From positions 2,166,431 through 2,230,430 of the forward strand of contig SJPJ01000001.1 of the NCBI GenBank assembly GCA_007859835.1: a stretch of DNA of 64,000 bases, written 5' to 3'. Positions 17,681-26,773 of the stretch are shown one piece after another. The DNA is from Novipirellula herctigrandis (GTDB taxonomy: Bacteria > Planctomycetota > Planctomycetia > Pirellulales > Pirellulaceae). Below the pieces are notes generated by a model, which was given only the letters and a program-made list of their open reading frames with translations, did no database searches and was not told the origin of the DNA. The position numbers and the translations under genes are program-made. Positions within the stretch are counted from its first letter, which is position 1. Each line of letters begins with the position of its first letter.

Positions 17681-20600
17681 ATGTTTGCACCAGTCAGAAC
17701 GCCGCCAATGCGGCTCATCATCGGCACGCTATTGTTCGCCACGTTCATCACAGCGACCTTAGCGTCGTTAGCCTCCTACGCTGCGGAGTGCCCGTGGCGC
17801 GACTATCAAAAAGAATCATCGTGGGCCGCGACCGTCGCTGCAACTCGAACCGCACTCAATACGTCTGACAGCATTCAAGGGCTACGTTTTGGAAGCTGGC
17901 ATCTGTCAAAAACCGTTGACTCTTCTGCCGAAGCCAATCAACCGTACCTTTCTCAGCTTAAAGAATTTGACGCCAAAGCAACCGATGCAGAAGGAAAAGC
18001 CCTGTGGAGCGAACAGCGCAAATGGGAATCGGGAAAACGGACCAATCTTTCGCTGACGCCAGAACGCTCATGCTACATTGCGCGAGAAATCACATCAAAC
18101 GCTGACCGTGAACTCGCCATCGACATCAGCCACGATGATGGTCTGACGATGTGGCTCAACGGAACAAAGCTGGTCGATTCGGACATTCTTTTAGACATCA
18201 AAGGGGACGCCCCGGTCGATCGATTGAATCTCCGGAAAGGTAAAAACGTGTTGGTTCTGAAACTCTACAATTGGCGAGGCGGAGCTAGTTTTCGTTTGTC
18301 ATGTGAGGGCGATATTGGCGACGCGGAATGGTGTTGGAAGCAAATTCGCAACGACTATCCTGAACTCAGCCATCGCTTTGAAACCGAATTCCCCAAAAGC
18401 AAGAATTTGATCAGCTGGTTTGGCGCCGGTACTCGCAATACATCCGAGCGAGGTATCTTAACACGTCAACTTGAGAAGCTTCAGCCGTACCATGAACAGC
18501 TGCAAGCATCCTATGACAAACTACTCGATGAAAAAGTATCCGCGTCGGACCCTCGCTGGCTTGCTCTCTATGAACAGGTCATCGACTTCGCGGATGACGT
18601 CAGTGAATTCCGCTCAATGAACTTGGCCGCTTTGCGACGAGGGGTTGCAGACCTATTGGAACATGATGCCGACCGTTTCGACGATCCGTCACAGATCAAT
18701 AGTCGGCTGACACTGTTCGAGCAAGACATCCAACGCTATGAGAAACTTCTATTGGACGGAAAACGTCCTGAACGAAGCTACCTGAAAAAGACAGCGGACG
18801 ATTTCCGAAAGTTCCAACGCAGCGTGCTGCTTCGCAATCCGCTTTTAGACTTTGACCAGTTGCTGTTAGTCAAACGCGATTTTGGCACTTCGGCCAGAAG
18901 TGTTATCAGTAGCTCACTTGGACAGCCAACACTGAATTCCCACACACACGACACCCTCCGGCACAATGGGTGGCAGAACGAGATTGCGATACTCAGCGAT
19001 CTACGCGGTGAAACGGAGATGGCAACACTCTACAAACCCAAGGCCGACCAAATTTTGTGCGAGATGGACCTGGACTTCTCTGCGGATCGTCTGATGTTCA
19101 GTTCGATTGGTGACCATGACCGATGGGCATTGTTTGAAATTGACGTCGACGGCAGTGGGCTAAAGCAGATGACCCCGAACAACTTGCCGGACGTCGATTT
19201 CTTTGACTCTTGTTATTTACCCGATGGCAGAATCGCCACCACATCGACGGCGCCATTCCAAGGCCTGCCTTGCGAAAACGGCAGCAAACCGATGGCCAGC
19301 CTCTATCTGCTGAATCCGGAGACACAGCATCTACGTCGCTTGACGTTTGAACAAGACAGCGACTGGTCACCCTGCGTCCATCACAACGGACGTTTGATGT
19401 ATTTGCGTTGGGAATACACTGACACGCCGCACTATTTCACACGAATCCTGATGACCTGCAATCCTGATGGTACCGGCCAGATGGAACACTATGGATCGAA
19501 TTCGTATTTCCCCAACTCATTCTTCTTTGCTCGCCCCATCCCCACGCATCCTTCCAAGGTGGTTGGAATTGCAACCGGACACCACGGCATTTCTCGCAGT
19601 GGACGGTTGCTGATCCTCGATCCCAGTAAAGGACGCCGCGAAGCAGAGGGCGTTGTGCAGGAAATCCCTGGTTGGCAGAAGGAAGTCAAACCCGATGTGA
19701 TCGACCGATTGGTCGATGGTGTTTGGCCTCAGTTCCTACATCCCTATCCACTGAGTGACAAGTACTTCTTGGTCTCTGCGAAGCTGACCCACGATTCGTT
19801 GTGGGGAATTTATCTGGTCGATGTGTTTGACAACATGACGTTGATCAAAGAGGTCGAAGGCAGCGCGCTTTTAGAACCGATTCCTTTTCAAACCACAACT
19901 CGTCCACCGGTCATCCAAGACCGTATCGTTCCTGGGGAAAAACAGGCAAGCGTTTTCTTAACCGACATCTATCAGGGACCGGGCCTGGACGGTGTCCCAC
20001 GTGGCACGGTAAAAGACCTGCGACTTTTCTCGTATCACTATAGCTTTATCAAAACCGGCGGCCATGCCAGCGTCGGCGTTGAAAGTAGCTGGGACGTTAA
20101 ACGCATTCTGGGAACCGTGCCGGTGGAAGATGACGGTTCGGCGAGTTTTACCATCCCTGCAAATACGCCAATATCCATTCAACCTTTGGATGAACAAGGC
20201 CGCGCGTTGCAGATTATGCGCAGTTGGTTGGTCGGCATGCCGGGCGAACGTGTCTCGTGCATTGGATGTCATGAATCCCAGAACTCCGTTACTCCCAACG
20301 CTTTCAACAAGGCGGCTCGCCGTGCCCCCTCTTCGATTCAACCATGGCGTGGCGACGCCCGACCCTTCGGATTTCACCACGAAGTACAACCCGTCCTGGA
20401 CAAATATTGTGTTGGCTGTCACGACGGCAGCGAGCGACAACGGCCGAATTTTGTAGCCGACCATGACGAACCGGACTATCAAAAAGCCACCGCGTACCAA
20501 GCTTTACAACAATACGTGCGCCGACCGGGCCCCGAGAGTGACTATCACATCACAACTCCGCTGGAATACCACGCCTCGACCAGCGAACTGATCCAGATGC

Positions 20601-21892
20601 TTAAGAAAGGCCATCACCATGTTCAATTGAATGAAGAAGCATGGGACCGACTTTACACCTGGATCGACCTAAACGCGCCTTATCGAGGACGCTGGGATCC
20701 AGGCGATTGGCGACTCGGTGATCAATTGAAGCGACGCCTGGAAATGGCGGAGTTGTACGAAGGTGGCTCGCCAAATCCTGAACAAGAATACTGTGCCGTT
20801 GCCGAACAGATGGCAAGCAAGCCCAAACCCAAATTCATCACTCCTGATGTCCCCGATTCGATCGACCTCCGTTTTCCCCGATTGCCGGATTGGCCCTTCG
20901 ATGCCGAAACAGCGCTTGCAAAGCAACAAGACAGCGTGACGCAACAAGACAGCGTGACGCAACAAGACAGCGTGAAGCAACAAGAGGGCGCGAAGCAAGT
21001 CACTACGACCTTGACCATCGGCTACGTACGTCCCGAAGGCGAAGTCGACACGTCAAACTGGCGATACCAAGCGTACCCGTTAACTTACCAGTACTCGGAT
21101 CAACCGACCGAAGGCAGCCATCCAATCCTTTTGCACCTGACCCGCATCCCGGATGGACGGTTCGAGATGGGATCAAGTGATGGGCCAACCGATGAGCAAC
21201 CGGCACTCGAAAACGTCATCGATCGCCCGTTCTGGATCGGCACCTACGAGATTTCGAACCGTCAATTCACGTTGTTTGACCCCAAACACGACAGCCGCTA
21301 TGCCGACATGTCGGGCAAGGATCACAACGGGCGTGGTTTCGCGCTGAATCGTCCCGATCAACCCGTCGTTCGAGTCTCCTGGCAGCATGCCATCGAGTTC
21401 TGTGATTGGCTTAGTGAACGCATTGGACGCAAAGTATCATTGCCAACCGAAGCCCAATGGGAGTGGGCATGTCGTGCCGGTACTAGCACACCGATGAATT
21501 TCGGGCTTGTCGAAGACGATTTTGCGGCACACGCAAACTTGGCGGATCGAACCTCCAGCGGATCAAAGGGCAATCCATTTCCCCGCATCTCTTCGGTCAA
21601 TGACGGACTGCGATTCTCCGACACTCGCGGTCGCTATCAACCCAACGCCTGGGGGCTATTTGACATGCATGGTAACGTTTCCGAATGGACGCGTTCCCGC
21701 TATCTGCCCTACGCCCGATTGGGTGACGAAGTGGCTGATGACGGATGCCGAGTTGTCAGGGGAGGTTCTTGGCGAGACCGCCCCCAGCGAGCGACCAGTA
21801 GTTATCGGATACCTTACAAAACGTACCAACGGGTATTGAATGTCGGTTTCCGAATCGTGGTGGAAGACGACATCCCGTCGTCACCTAAATAG
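17681..21892 (+). CDS. Exported HzsA-related PD40/cytochrome protein fused to an FGE-like (SUMF1) domain
   Basis: The start at 17681 (MFAPVRTPPMRLIIG) gives 1,403 aa with a signal peptide; ATG 17708 is also possible. In order it has a PA14-like part (IDISHDDGLTMWLNGTKL), a helical stretch, a PD40 propeller (DVDGSGLKQM, CYLPDGRI), and two heme motifs, CIGCH (Cys860) and CVGCH (Cys910). A Gln-rich linker follows, encoded by an 18-bp tandem repeat. The C-terminal SUMF1-type domain runs from about 1150 (RIPDGRFEMGSSDG, SWQHAIEFCDWLS, LPTEAQWEWACRAGT, FDMHGNVSEW, VVRGGSWRD). The two cysteines that make a formylglycine-generating enzyme active are absent near the end (RATSSYRIPYK), so it probably binds rather than modifies. 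It is a tandem paralogue of the preceding gene. Confidence 0.8.
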   Translation: MFAPVRTPPMRLIIGTLLFATFITATLASLASYAAECPWRDYQKESSWAATVAATRTALNTSDSIQGLRFGSWHLSKTVDSSAEANQPYLSQLKEFDAKATDAEGKALWSEQRKWESGKRTNLSLTPERSCYIAREITSNADRELAIDISHDDGLTMWLNGTKLVDSDILLDIKGDAPVDRLNLRKGKNVLVLKLYNWRGGASFRLSCEGDIGDAEWCWKQIRNDYPELSHRFETEFPKSKNLISWFGAGTRNTSERGILTRQLEKLQPYHEQLQASYDKLLDEKVSASDPRWLALYEQVIDFADDVSEFRSMNLAALRRGVADLLEHDADRFDDPSQINSRLTLFEQDIQRYEKLLLDGKRPERSYLKKTADDFRKFQRSVLLRNPLLDFDQLLLVKRDFGTSARSVISSSLGQPTLNSHTHDTLRHNGWQNEIAILSDLRGETEMATLYKPKADQILCEMDLDFSADRLMFSSIGDHDRWALFEIDVDGSGLKQMTPNNLPDVDFFDSCYLPDGRIATTSTAPFQGLPCENGSKPMASLYLLNPETQHLRRLTFEQDSDWSPCVHHNGRLMYLRWEYTDTPHYFTRILMTCNPDGTGQMEHYGSNSYFPNSFFFARPIPTHPSKVVGIATGHHGISRSGRLLILDPSKGRREAEGVVQEIPGWQKEVKPDVIDRLVDGVWPQFLHPYPLSDKYFLVSAKLTHDSLWGIYLVDVFDNMTLIKEVEGSALLEPIPFQTTTRPPVIQDRIVPGEKQASVFLTDIYQGPGLDGVPRGTVKDLRLFSYHYSFIKTGGHASVGVESSWDVKRILGTVPVEDDGSASFTIPANTPISIQPLDEQGRALQIMRSWLVGMPGERVSCIGCHESQNSVTPNAFNKAARRAPSSIQPWRGDARPFGFHHEVQPVLDKYCVGCHDGSERQRPNFVADHDEPDYQKATAYQALQQYVRRPGPESDYHITTPLEYHASTSELIQMLKKGHHHVQLNEEAWDRLYTWIDLNAPYRGRWDPGDWRLGDQLKRRLEMAELYEGGSPNPEQEYCAVAEQMASKPKPKFITPDVPDSIDLRFPRLPDWPFDAETALAKQQDSVTQQDSVTQQDSVKQQEGAKQVTTTLTIGYVRPEGEVDTSNWRYQAYPLTYQYSDQPTEGSHPILLHLTRIPDGRFEMGSSDGPTDEQPALENVIDRPFWIGTYEISNRQFTLFDPKHDSRYADMSGKDHNGRGFALNRPDQPVVRVSWQHAIEFCDWLSERIGRKVSLPTEAQWEWACRAGTSTPMNFGLVEDDFAAHANLADRTSSGSKGNPFPRISSVNDGLRFSDTRGRYQPNAWGLFDMHGNVSEWTRSRYLPYARLGDEVADDGCRVVRGGSWRDRPQRATSSYRIPYKTYQRVLNVGFRIVVEDDIPSSPK
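20921..20992 (+). repeat. 18-bp in-frame tandem repeat, four copies
   Basis: Four 18-bp units (20921-20938, 20939-20956, 20957-20974, 20975-20992) encode a repeated hexapeptide of the type KQQDSV or TQQDSV. Units 2 and 3 are identical and unit 4 is diverged. The length is a multiple of three, so copy-number change would lengthen or shorten the linker between the heme region and the FGE-like domain without a frameshift. Confidence 0.85.
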
Positions 21893-22251
21893 CATTGCGA
21901 AACAACCGCTAGAATATCCTGCTCAACTCATCGCTCAGGACAAACGGCGCTCAGGACAAACGGCGCTCAGGACAAACGGCGATCAGGACAAATTGGTGGC
22001 TGTCGAAGTTGCGATTCATGCCGACGAACCATTCGATGCAACGGCGTACAACGACAACGTCATCGATTTCATTCGCCTGCGGTTTTCAATCGACCAATCG
22101 CGGGCGCCGCAAAAACGTTGAGACTCGCTCACCGCGTCAATTCCGATATACCAGTTGTTGGGATCTCCGACGCATGCGAGTGTCGTCCGAAAGACAATGC
22201 TTTGGGTTGCACCCCAACCATAATATCGCTGTGTCTTACAGCGGGAACAGT
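21893..22251. other. Intergenic region with a short tandem repeat
   Basis: This region lies between the end of the HzsA/FGE-like gene and the convergent HxlR gene. It holds the 16-bp tandem repeat at 21933-21996. An open stretch at about 22000-22121 reads like a short acidic peptide end but has no start of its own. No terminator hairpin was recognised. Confidence 0.5.
21933..21996. repeat. 16-bp tandem repeat, three exact copies plus one diverged
   Basis: The unit GCTCAGGACAAACGGC occurs exactly at 21933-21948, 21949-21964 and 21965-21980; a fourth diverged unit fills 21981-21996. Because 16 is not a multiple of three and no gene is seen here, it is a non-coding slippage-type repeat. Confidence 0.85.
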
Positions 22252-22632
22252 TTACGCATCATTCCCTTGGGCGACAGCACGCTTCTCATGCAGTCTCAGA
22301 GCGTGGGATTCTCCCCACGTCTTCAGTGAATCCAAAATTGGCTTGAGCGACTTTCCTTCTTTGGTCAGTTCGTACTCGACTCGCGGTGGAACTTCGGCAT
22401 AGACAATTCGGTTCACCAAACCACAGGCTTCAAGTTCGCGAAGTTGTTTCGTCAGCATTCTCTGCGTGACACAACCGATCTTTCGCTTGAGCTCACTAAA
22501 ACGAAGCCGTCCATCGAGCAAGTAGTAAAGGACGATGCCCTTCCATTTGCCTCCGATTAATTCGAGCGTTGCCTCCACCGGGCAAGCGGGTGGGTCGTAA
22601 TTGATGTGCCGCTTTTTCCCAATAGTATCCAT
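22252..22632 (-). CDS. HxlR-family (DUF24) winged-helix regulator, QorR/YodB-like
   Basis: The start at 22632 (MDTIGKKRH) gives 126 aa; an in-frame ATG at 22650 is possible. The sequence has the HxlR hallmark [19 protein letters not shown], with the conserved N-terminal cysteine, the recognition segment [13 protein letters not shown] and the wing [10 protein letters not shown]. In QorR, YodB and HypR this cysteine senses quinones or oxidants. The gene is divergent from a quinone-oxidoreductase-like gene at 23007, the same pairing as Corynebacterium qorR-qor2. It is inferred to repress that gene until oxidised. Confidence 0.88.
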   Translation of the reverse strand: MDTIGKKRHINYDPPACPVEATLELIGGKWKGIVLYYLLDGRLRFSELKRKIGCVTQRMLTKQLRELEACGLVNRIVYAEVPPRVEYELTKEGKSLKPILDSLKTWGESHALRLHEKRAVAQGNDA

Positions 22633-23006
22633 TCTGTGCCTACGTGTCATAAATGTGCGTACTTGCCCTTCGAAACAATCCCCCTAGTATTAGCACACTG
22701 CTGCTCCGTCGCAAGATTCCAAACAGGAGAGTTCTGCTAACCGACAGCAGAGAATGATCCGAATGCGTTACGAAGGCTATAAGACATTCAAGGCAGAGGG
22801 TTGCTGACGGTATCAAGCCACTAGCAAGACTCCGGCCAACAAGTGGTTCACCATCGCCGACGAGAAAGGCATGCAGCTCGACATAGAGAATCAACGCAAC
22901 TGGAACGATTTGGTTATCGGCGTTCAAGAAATCCGGTAGCAAGCAATCCTCGTCCATTACCAAACACTTATCCAATTATCAACTCGACGAAGAAGGAAAT
23001 CGAATC
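22633..23006. other. Divergent intergenic region of the HxlR/oxidoreductase pair
   Basis: No clear palindromic operator was found. From about 22797 to 22939 the plus strand contains a roughly 45-codon open segment that reads like the end of a real protein (TPANKWFTIADEKGMQ... ending EIR and a TAG stop). It has no start codon, a TGA lies just upstream, and it is probably a gene remnant. A GAAGGAAAT site lies before the ATG at 23007. Confidence 0.45.
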
Positions 23007-23993
23007 ATGAAAGCGATGCTTATCAACGCCTATGGCGAAAACGCAGAATTTGAAGCTGCGGATGTTGAAAAACCTGTTGTCAAAGCCGGTCATGTGCTGG
23101 TGAAGATAGCGGCTTCGAGCGTGAATACTGTTGACACAATGATCCGCAACATGGGTAAGGAATTGCCTTTATCTCCCGACACACCTGCCATACTTGGGAT
23201 GGACTTTGCCGGCACGATTGAGGCCGTCGGCGACAGCGTCAAGGACTTCTCAGTCGGCGACGAAGTCTATGGCTGTGCAGGCGGGTTGGCTGATTTACCC
23301 GGTACGTTGGCTGAGTACATGGTTGCGGACACCAACTTAATTGCCCATAAACCGAAAAACTTGTCAATGCGAGAAGCCGCTGCGTTGCCGCTTGTTGCGA
23401 TTACAGCTTATGAAGGCTTAACTCGTGCGGGTATCAAACAAGGACAGAAAGTACTTGTGCATGGCGGTTCAGGTGGTGTCGGCCACGTCGCGTTGCAACT
23501 TGCAAAACACTGGGGTGCCGATGTCTATTCCACCGGTGGTGGCGATAAACAATTGGCGTTGATCGAGCAATTGGGTGCAACCGGCATCAACTACAAAACC
23601 GAAACGGTGGCGCAGTACGTTGCCAAACATACCGATGGTGCCGGGTTTGAGATCGTGTTCGATTCCGTTGGCGGTGCAAACATGACGAACTCGTTCGAGG
23701 CGGCTGCACTTAACGGCCAAGTTGCCACGACCGTTTCAATGTGCGAGTTAGATCTAACGTTGGCCCACTTCAAGGGATTATCGTTGCACGTCGTATTCAT
23801 GCTGATTCCGATGCTGCACAACTTCAAACGAGAAGAGCACGCAGCAATCCTGCGAGACTTGGCTCAGATTGTTGAGTCCGGCGGATTGAAACCTGTGCTT
23901 GATGAAAATCGCTATTCGCTTGCCGATGTTGGCCAAGCATACGCTCGATTGGGGAGCGGAAAAGCGATGGGAAAAGTAGTTGTCGAAAACTAA
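23007..23993 (+). CDS. Zinc-free MDR quinone-oxidoreductase-type alcohol dehydrogenase
   Basis: This 328-aa MDR protein lacks zinc-ligand cysteines. It has the quinone-reductase signature region (KVLVHGGSGGVGHVALQLAKHWGADVYSTGGG), the N-terminal catalytic fold (SSVNTVDTMIRN, LGMDFAGTIEAVGDSV) and an end typical of NADPH:quinone reductases (GKAMGKVVVEN). It reduces quinones or alpha,beta-unsaturated carbonyls with NADPH. It is divergent from the HxlR regulator and followed by an SDR after 190 bp, making a small electrophile-detoxification module. Confidence 0.9.
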   Translation: MKAMLINAYGENAEFEAADVEKPVVKAGHVLVKIAASSVNTVDTMIRNMGKELPLSPDTPAILGMDFAGTIEAVGDSVKDFSVGDEVYGCAGGLADLPGTLAEYMVADTNLIAHKPKNLSMREAAALPLVAITAYEGLTRAGIKQGQKVLVHGGSGGVGHVALQLAKHWGADVYSTGGGDKQLALIEQLGATGINYKTETVAQYVAKHTDGAGFEIVFDSVGGANMTNSFEAAALNGQVATTVSMCELDLTLAHFKGLSLHVVFMLIPMLHNFKREEHAAILRDLAQIVESGGLKPVLDENRYSLADVGQAYARLGSGKAMGKVVVEN

Positions 23994-24107
23994 TGCACCC
24001 TGCAAATCGGATCTTAACGTAGCATTCGTCTTCTAGACACTTTGCAAGATGAATGTGGTTCCGACTATTGGCACGACCTCGTTCCCGTTTATCAATCGAG
24101 GTTGCAA

Positions 24108-24149
24108 CAGCGTGTTCCATGCGAACACGCTGAACACGACCAAGTGTTC
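24108..24149. promoter_or_regulatory. Nested GTGTTC/GAACAC inverted repeats (operator or hairpin)
   Basis: CAGCGTGTTC (24108-24117) and GAACACGCTG (24123-24132) form a perfect ten-base inverted repeat with a five-base spacer. The right arm overlaps a further pair, GAACAC (24132-24137) and GTGTTC (24144-24149). Four half-sites within 42 bp, 35 bp before an ATG, look like a regulator site for the SDR gene. A hairpin ending the upstream transcript is the alternative. Confidence 0.55.
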
Positions 24150-24183
24150 CATTTAAAAACTTTTCCAAACGAGCGACAGAAGA

Positions 24184-24993
24184 ATGAAACGAATTTTGCT
24201 TACAGGTGCAACCGATGGCATCGGGTTAGAGACGGCCCGGATGCTGGTGTCTCTTGGCCATCATGTCTTGTTGCATGGTCGCAGCGTTTCCAAACTTCAG
24301 AAAGTAGAGCAATTACTGACTGCGTTGTCCGCTGGTGCACCAATCGAAAGTTACGTCGCTGATCTGTCTCGCATGTCGGAGGTCGAATCACTTGCGACGG
24401 CGGTTTCCGAGAAACATCGCAATCTTGACGTACTCATCAACAACGCAGGCGTCTATGTAGCACCAGACCCCATCACGCCGGACGGACTCGATGTGCGATT
24501 CGCGGTCAACACCATTGCGCCATGGTTGCTTACGCAGCGACTACTGCCGCTTCTAAGCAAGACCGGACGAGTCATCAATCTCTCGTCCGCTGCGCAAGCT
24601 CCGGTCGATATGGATGCACTAACGGGGAAACGCCGACTGGCTGAAGGCGAAGCCTACGCGCAGAGCAAACTTGCGTTGACGATGTGGTCTCGCGAACTGG
24701 CAACATCCCTCGGGGACGATGCGCCAGCCATCATCGCGGTCAATCCCGGCTCATTGCTCGCCAGCAAGATGGTCAAGCAAGCATTTGGGATAGCAGGAAA
24801 AGACGTTCGCATCGGTGCCGAAATTTTGACTCGCGCGGCATTGGACGATGAATTCGCGTCAGCCTCGGGGCAGTACTTTGACAATGATTCAGGGCAGCTC
24901 GCTTCGCCGCATCCCGATGCTCGTGATCCGATCAAGACAAGGAATATCACGCAAGCGATCAAAGCTTTTTTGGCGGACACGCAAAAGCCGTGA
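24184..24993 (+). CDS. SDR-family oxidoreductase (retinol-dehydrogenase-like)
   Basis: This 269-aa protein has the cofactor motif TGATDGIG, DLSRMSEVE, NNAGVYVAP, catalytic Ser in VINLSSAAQ, and Tyr/Lys in YAQSK. Its shape, with an extended C-terminal part and LHGRSVSKL after the second strand, is that of the RDH/WWOX-like SDR subgroup rather than of the polyol SDRs further left. It is co-directional with the quinone-oxidoreductase-type gene and has its own palindromic upstream region. The substrate is unknown; reduction of a reactive carbonyl is a reasonable inference. Confidence 0.85.
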   Translation: MKRILLTGATDGIGLETARMLVSLGHHVLLHGRSVSKLQKVEQLLTALSAGAPIESYVADLSRMSEVESLATAVSEKHRNLDVLINNAGVYVAPDPITPDGLDVRFAVNTIAPWLLTQRLLPLLSKTGRVINLSSAAQAPVDMDALTGKRRLAEGEAYAQSKLALTMWSRELATSLGDDAPAIIAVNPGSLLASKMVKQAFGIAGKDVRIGAEILTRAALDDEFASASGQYFDNDSGQLASPHPDARDPIKTRNITQAIKAFLADTQKP

Positions 24994-25322
24994 CAACCGC
25001 TGGCAGTGACACGCGTAACAAGGATCGATCGCCGAGTCGACTCCTTGATCGCCGATTCTCCACAATAACCTTCGACAATCCATCCGTTTTGTAGTTTCTA
25101 CGGTCTTCGTCCGGGCCTGTTGACTTTTGGTAACACAGAAGTGCGAATTGACTATTTTGAGTATGGGGCGATTGATCGATGAGTCGAGCAAATCCCTTGG
25201 ATGACAGGCGACCGATGCTTGGCTATCCGCCGCCCCGATCGGATGCAACAATAGGCATGTGACCGCTGCATTGATGAAGGTCCTAGACGCTGCGCTAATA
25301 CACTCACGATTGAAGGCTGAAA
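24994..25322. other. Intergenic region before the SASA-type esterase
   Basis: Nothing could be assigned. A minus-strand open frame at 24889-25329 overlaps the end of the SDR and shows no protein character. No palindrome or repeat stands out. Confidence 0.5.
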
Positions 25323-26570
25323 ATGACAACTGTTAGAAGACGCGAGATACCCATTCTGTTCATCACACTCGTCGCAATGTTGTTCGCCTCACAAAAGTGC
25401 CAGGCAAACGAGACATCAAATCCCGCTAAGAAGCCTTTGAGGGTGTTCATTCTTGCGGGTCAATCGAACATGCAAGGTCACGCACATGTTCGCACGATAG
25501 ATGCCATGCGTCTTAATCCGAAAACAGCACCACTATTAGACATGATGCGTGATGCGGACGGCACGGACCGAACCTGCCAAAAGACTTGGATTTCGTCGAT
25601 CGGCTCGGCGAACGAAGAACAAAGGGGCCGACTAACGGTAGGCTTTGGAGCCAACACGAATGGGCCAAAAATCGGTCCCGAATTCACGTTTGGGCTCACG
25701 ATGGAAACGCTTCTCGACGAACCAATTCTGATCATCAAAACGGCGTGGGGCGGCAAGAGTCTGCATACCGACTTCCGTCCGCCGAGTGCCGGTGACTACG
25801 AGTTCAACGAGACCCAGCTAGCTGACTTCAAAAAACAGGGCAAGGACATCGCCCAAATAAAGGCGGACAAGGTAGCTGGTACAGGGCACTACTACCGTTT
25901 AATGCTAGGCCATGTGAAAGCGGTTCTGGCCGACATCGCAACGGTCTATCCCGAATACGACACAGATCAGGGCTATGAGTTGTCGGGGCTCGTCTGGTTT
26001 CAGGGTTGGAACGATATGGTTGATCGCGGCAGCTATCCCAGCCGAGAAAAGTCGGGTGGATACGACCAATACAGCCAACTGCTGTCGCAATTTATCCGTG
26101 ATATCCGCAATGACCTCGACGTCCCCCGTCTTCCAGTTGTGATTGGTGTGATGGGCGTCGGTGGCGCTACATCTCATTACGGTCCGGACCAGAAACGTTA
26201 CAAAGCCATCCACCAGAATTTTCGTGATGCAATGGCAGCCCCCGCAACCATGCCCGAATTTGAAGGCAACGTGATTGCGGTGCTAACAGAAAATTACTGG
26301 GACATGGAAGTGACCCAATTGAGAGACCGTGAAAAATTACTCAAGGCAAAGACAGACAAGATCAATGCCGAGATGAAACAAGGCGTGCTAAGCCGCGACA
26401 TTGGCCAGGCAAGGATCGAAAAAATCTACGCAGAAACTTTTGATGAACGCGAGCTACAGATTCTCAGACAAAGCACATCGAACTTTGAATTCCATTACCT
26501 GGGCTCCGCAGGAATCATGGCGCAGATTGGCAAAGGCTTTGCCGAAGCAATGCGATCGATGATCCAATGA
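25323..26570 (+). CDS. Exported sialate O-acetylesterase (SASA)-type carbohydrate esterase
   Basis: This 415-aa protein has a signal peptide ending near CQANE. The SGNH/SASA fold is shown by FILAGQSNMQGHA (nucleophile Ser in GQSNM), KTAWGGKSL, and GLVWFQGWNDM, a third-block motif of the family; the catalytic Asp/His block near the C-terminus is less clear (EFHYLGSAGIMA). It removes acetyl groups from polysaccharides outside the cell. Next come other large exported proteins, which fits a polysaccharide-processing neighbourhood, though no shared promoter is evident. Confidence 0.85.
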   Translation: MTTVRRREIPILFITLVAMLFASQKCQANETSNPAKKPLRVFILAGQSNMQGHAHVRTIDAMRLNPKTAPLLDMMRDADGTDRTCQKTWISSIGSANEEQRGRLTVGFGANTNGPKIGPEFTFGLTMETLLDEPILIIKTAWGGKSLHTDFRPPSAGDYEFNETQLADFKKQGKDIAQIKADKVAGTGHYYRLMLGHVKAVLADIATVYPEYDTDQGYELSGLVWFQGWNDMVDRGSYPSREKSGGYDQYSQLLSQFIRDIRNDLDVPRLPVVIGVMGVGGATSHYGPDQKRYKAIHQNFRDAMAAPATMPEFEGNVIAVLTENYWDMEVTQLRDREKLLKAKTDKINAEMKQGVLSRDIGQARIEKIYAETFDERELQILRQSTSNFEFHYLGSAGIMAQIGKGFAEAMRSMIQ

Positions 26571-26773
26571 ATGTTCCGACATCCACCAAGACCATCGACC
26601 ACTCGTGGGCGCAGGTCGGGCAGACGAATTGGCATTGAAGGCCGGACCAAGGAACGATGCCGAAGAAGTTTCGGCGTTTTCCTTCTAACACCAATCCAGA
26701 ACCGGTATGATTGGTGGCATGCCGGTTAGGTTCGGTTTGACATCCACTGGACTTGTCTCTGATTAAGGTGCCA

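Noticed and set aside
14920-21892. Evidence of anammox metabolism from HzsA-like genes
   Set aside because: Only HzsA-related domain layout is present; no HzsB, HzsC or hydrazine dehydrogenase genes are seen, and the neighbours are sugar genes.
17681-21892. Formylglycine-generating enzyme for the sulfatase at 58344
   Set aside because: The C-terminal SUMF1-type domain lacks the catalytic cysteines and is part of an exported heme protein.
20921-21996. CRISPR-like repeats
   Set aside because: Both arrays are direct tandem repeats without spacers, and no cas gene is in the window.
22797-22939. A short plus-strand gene with a protein-like C-terminus
   Set aside because: No start codon, and a TGA lies in frame just upstream; kept only as a possible remnant in the intergenic note.
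24889-25329. 146-codon minus-strand open frame
   Set aside because: It overlaps the SDR gene, has irregular composition and no ribosome binding site.
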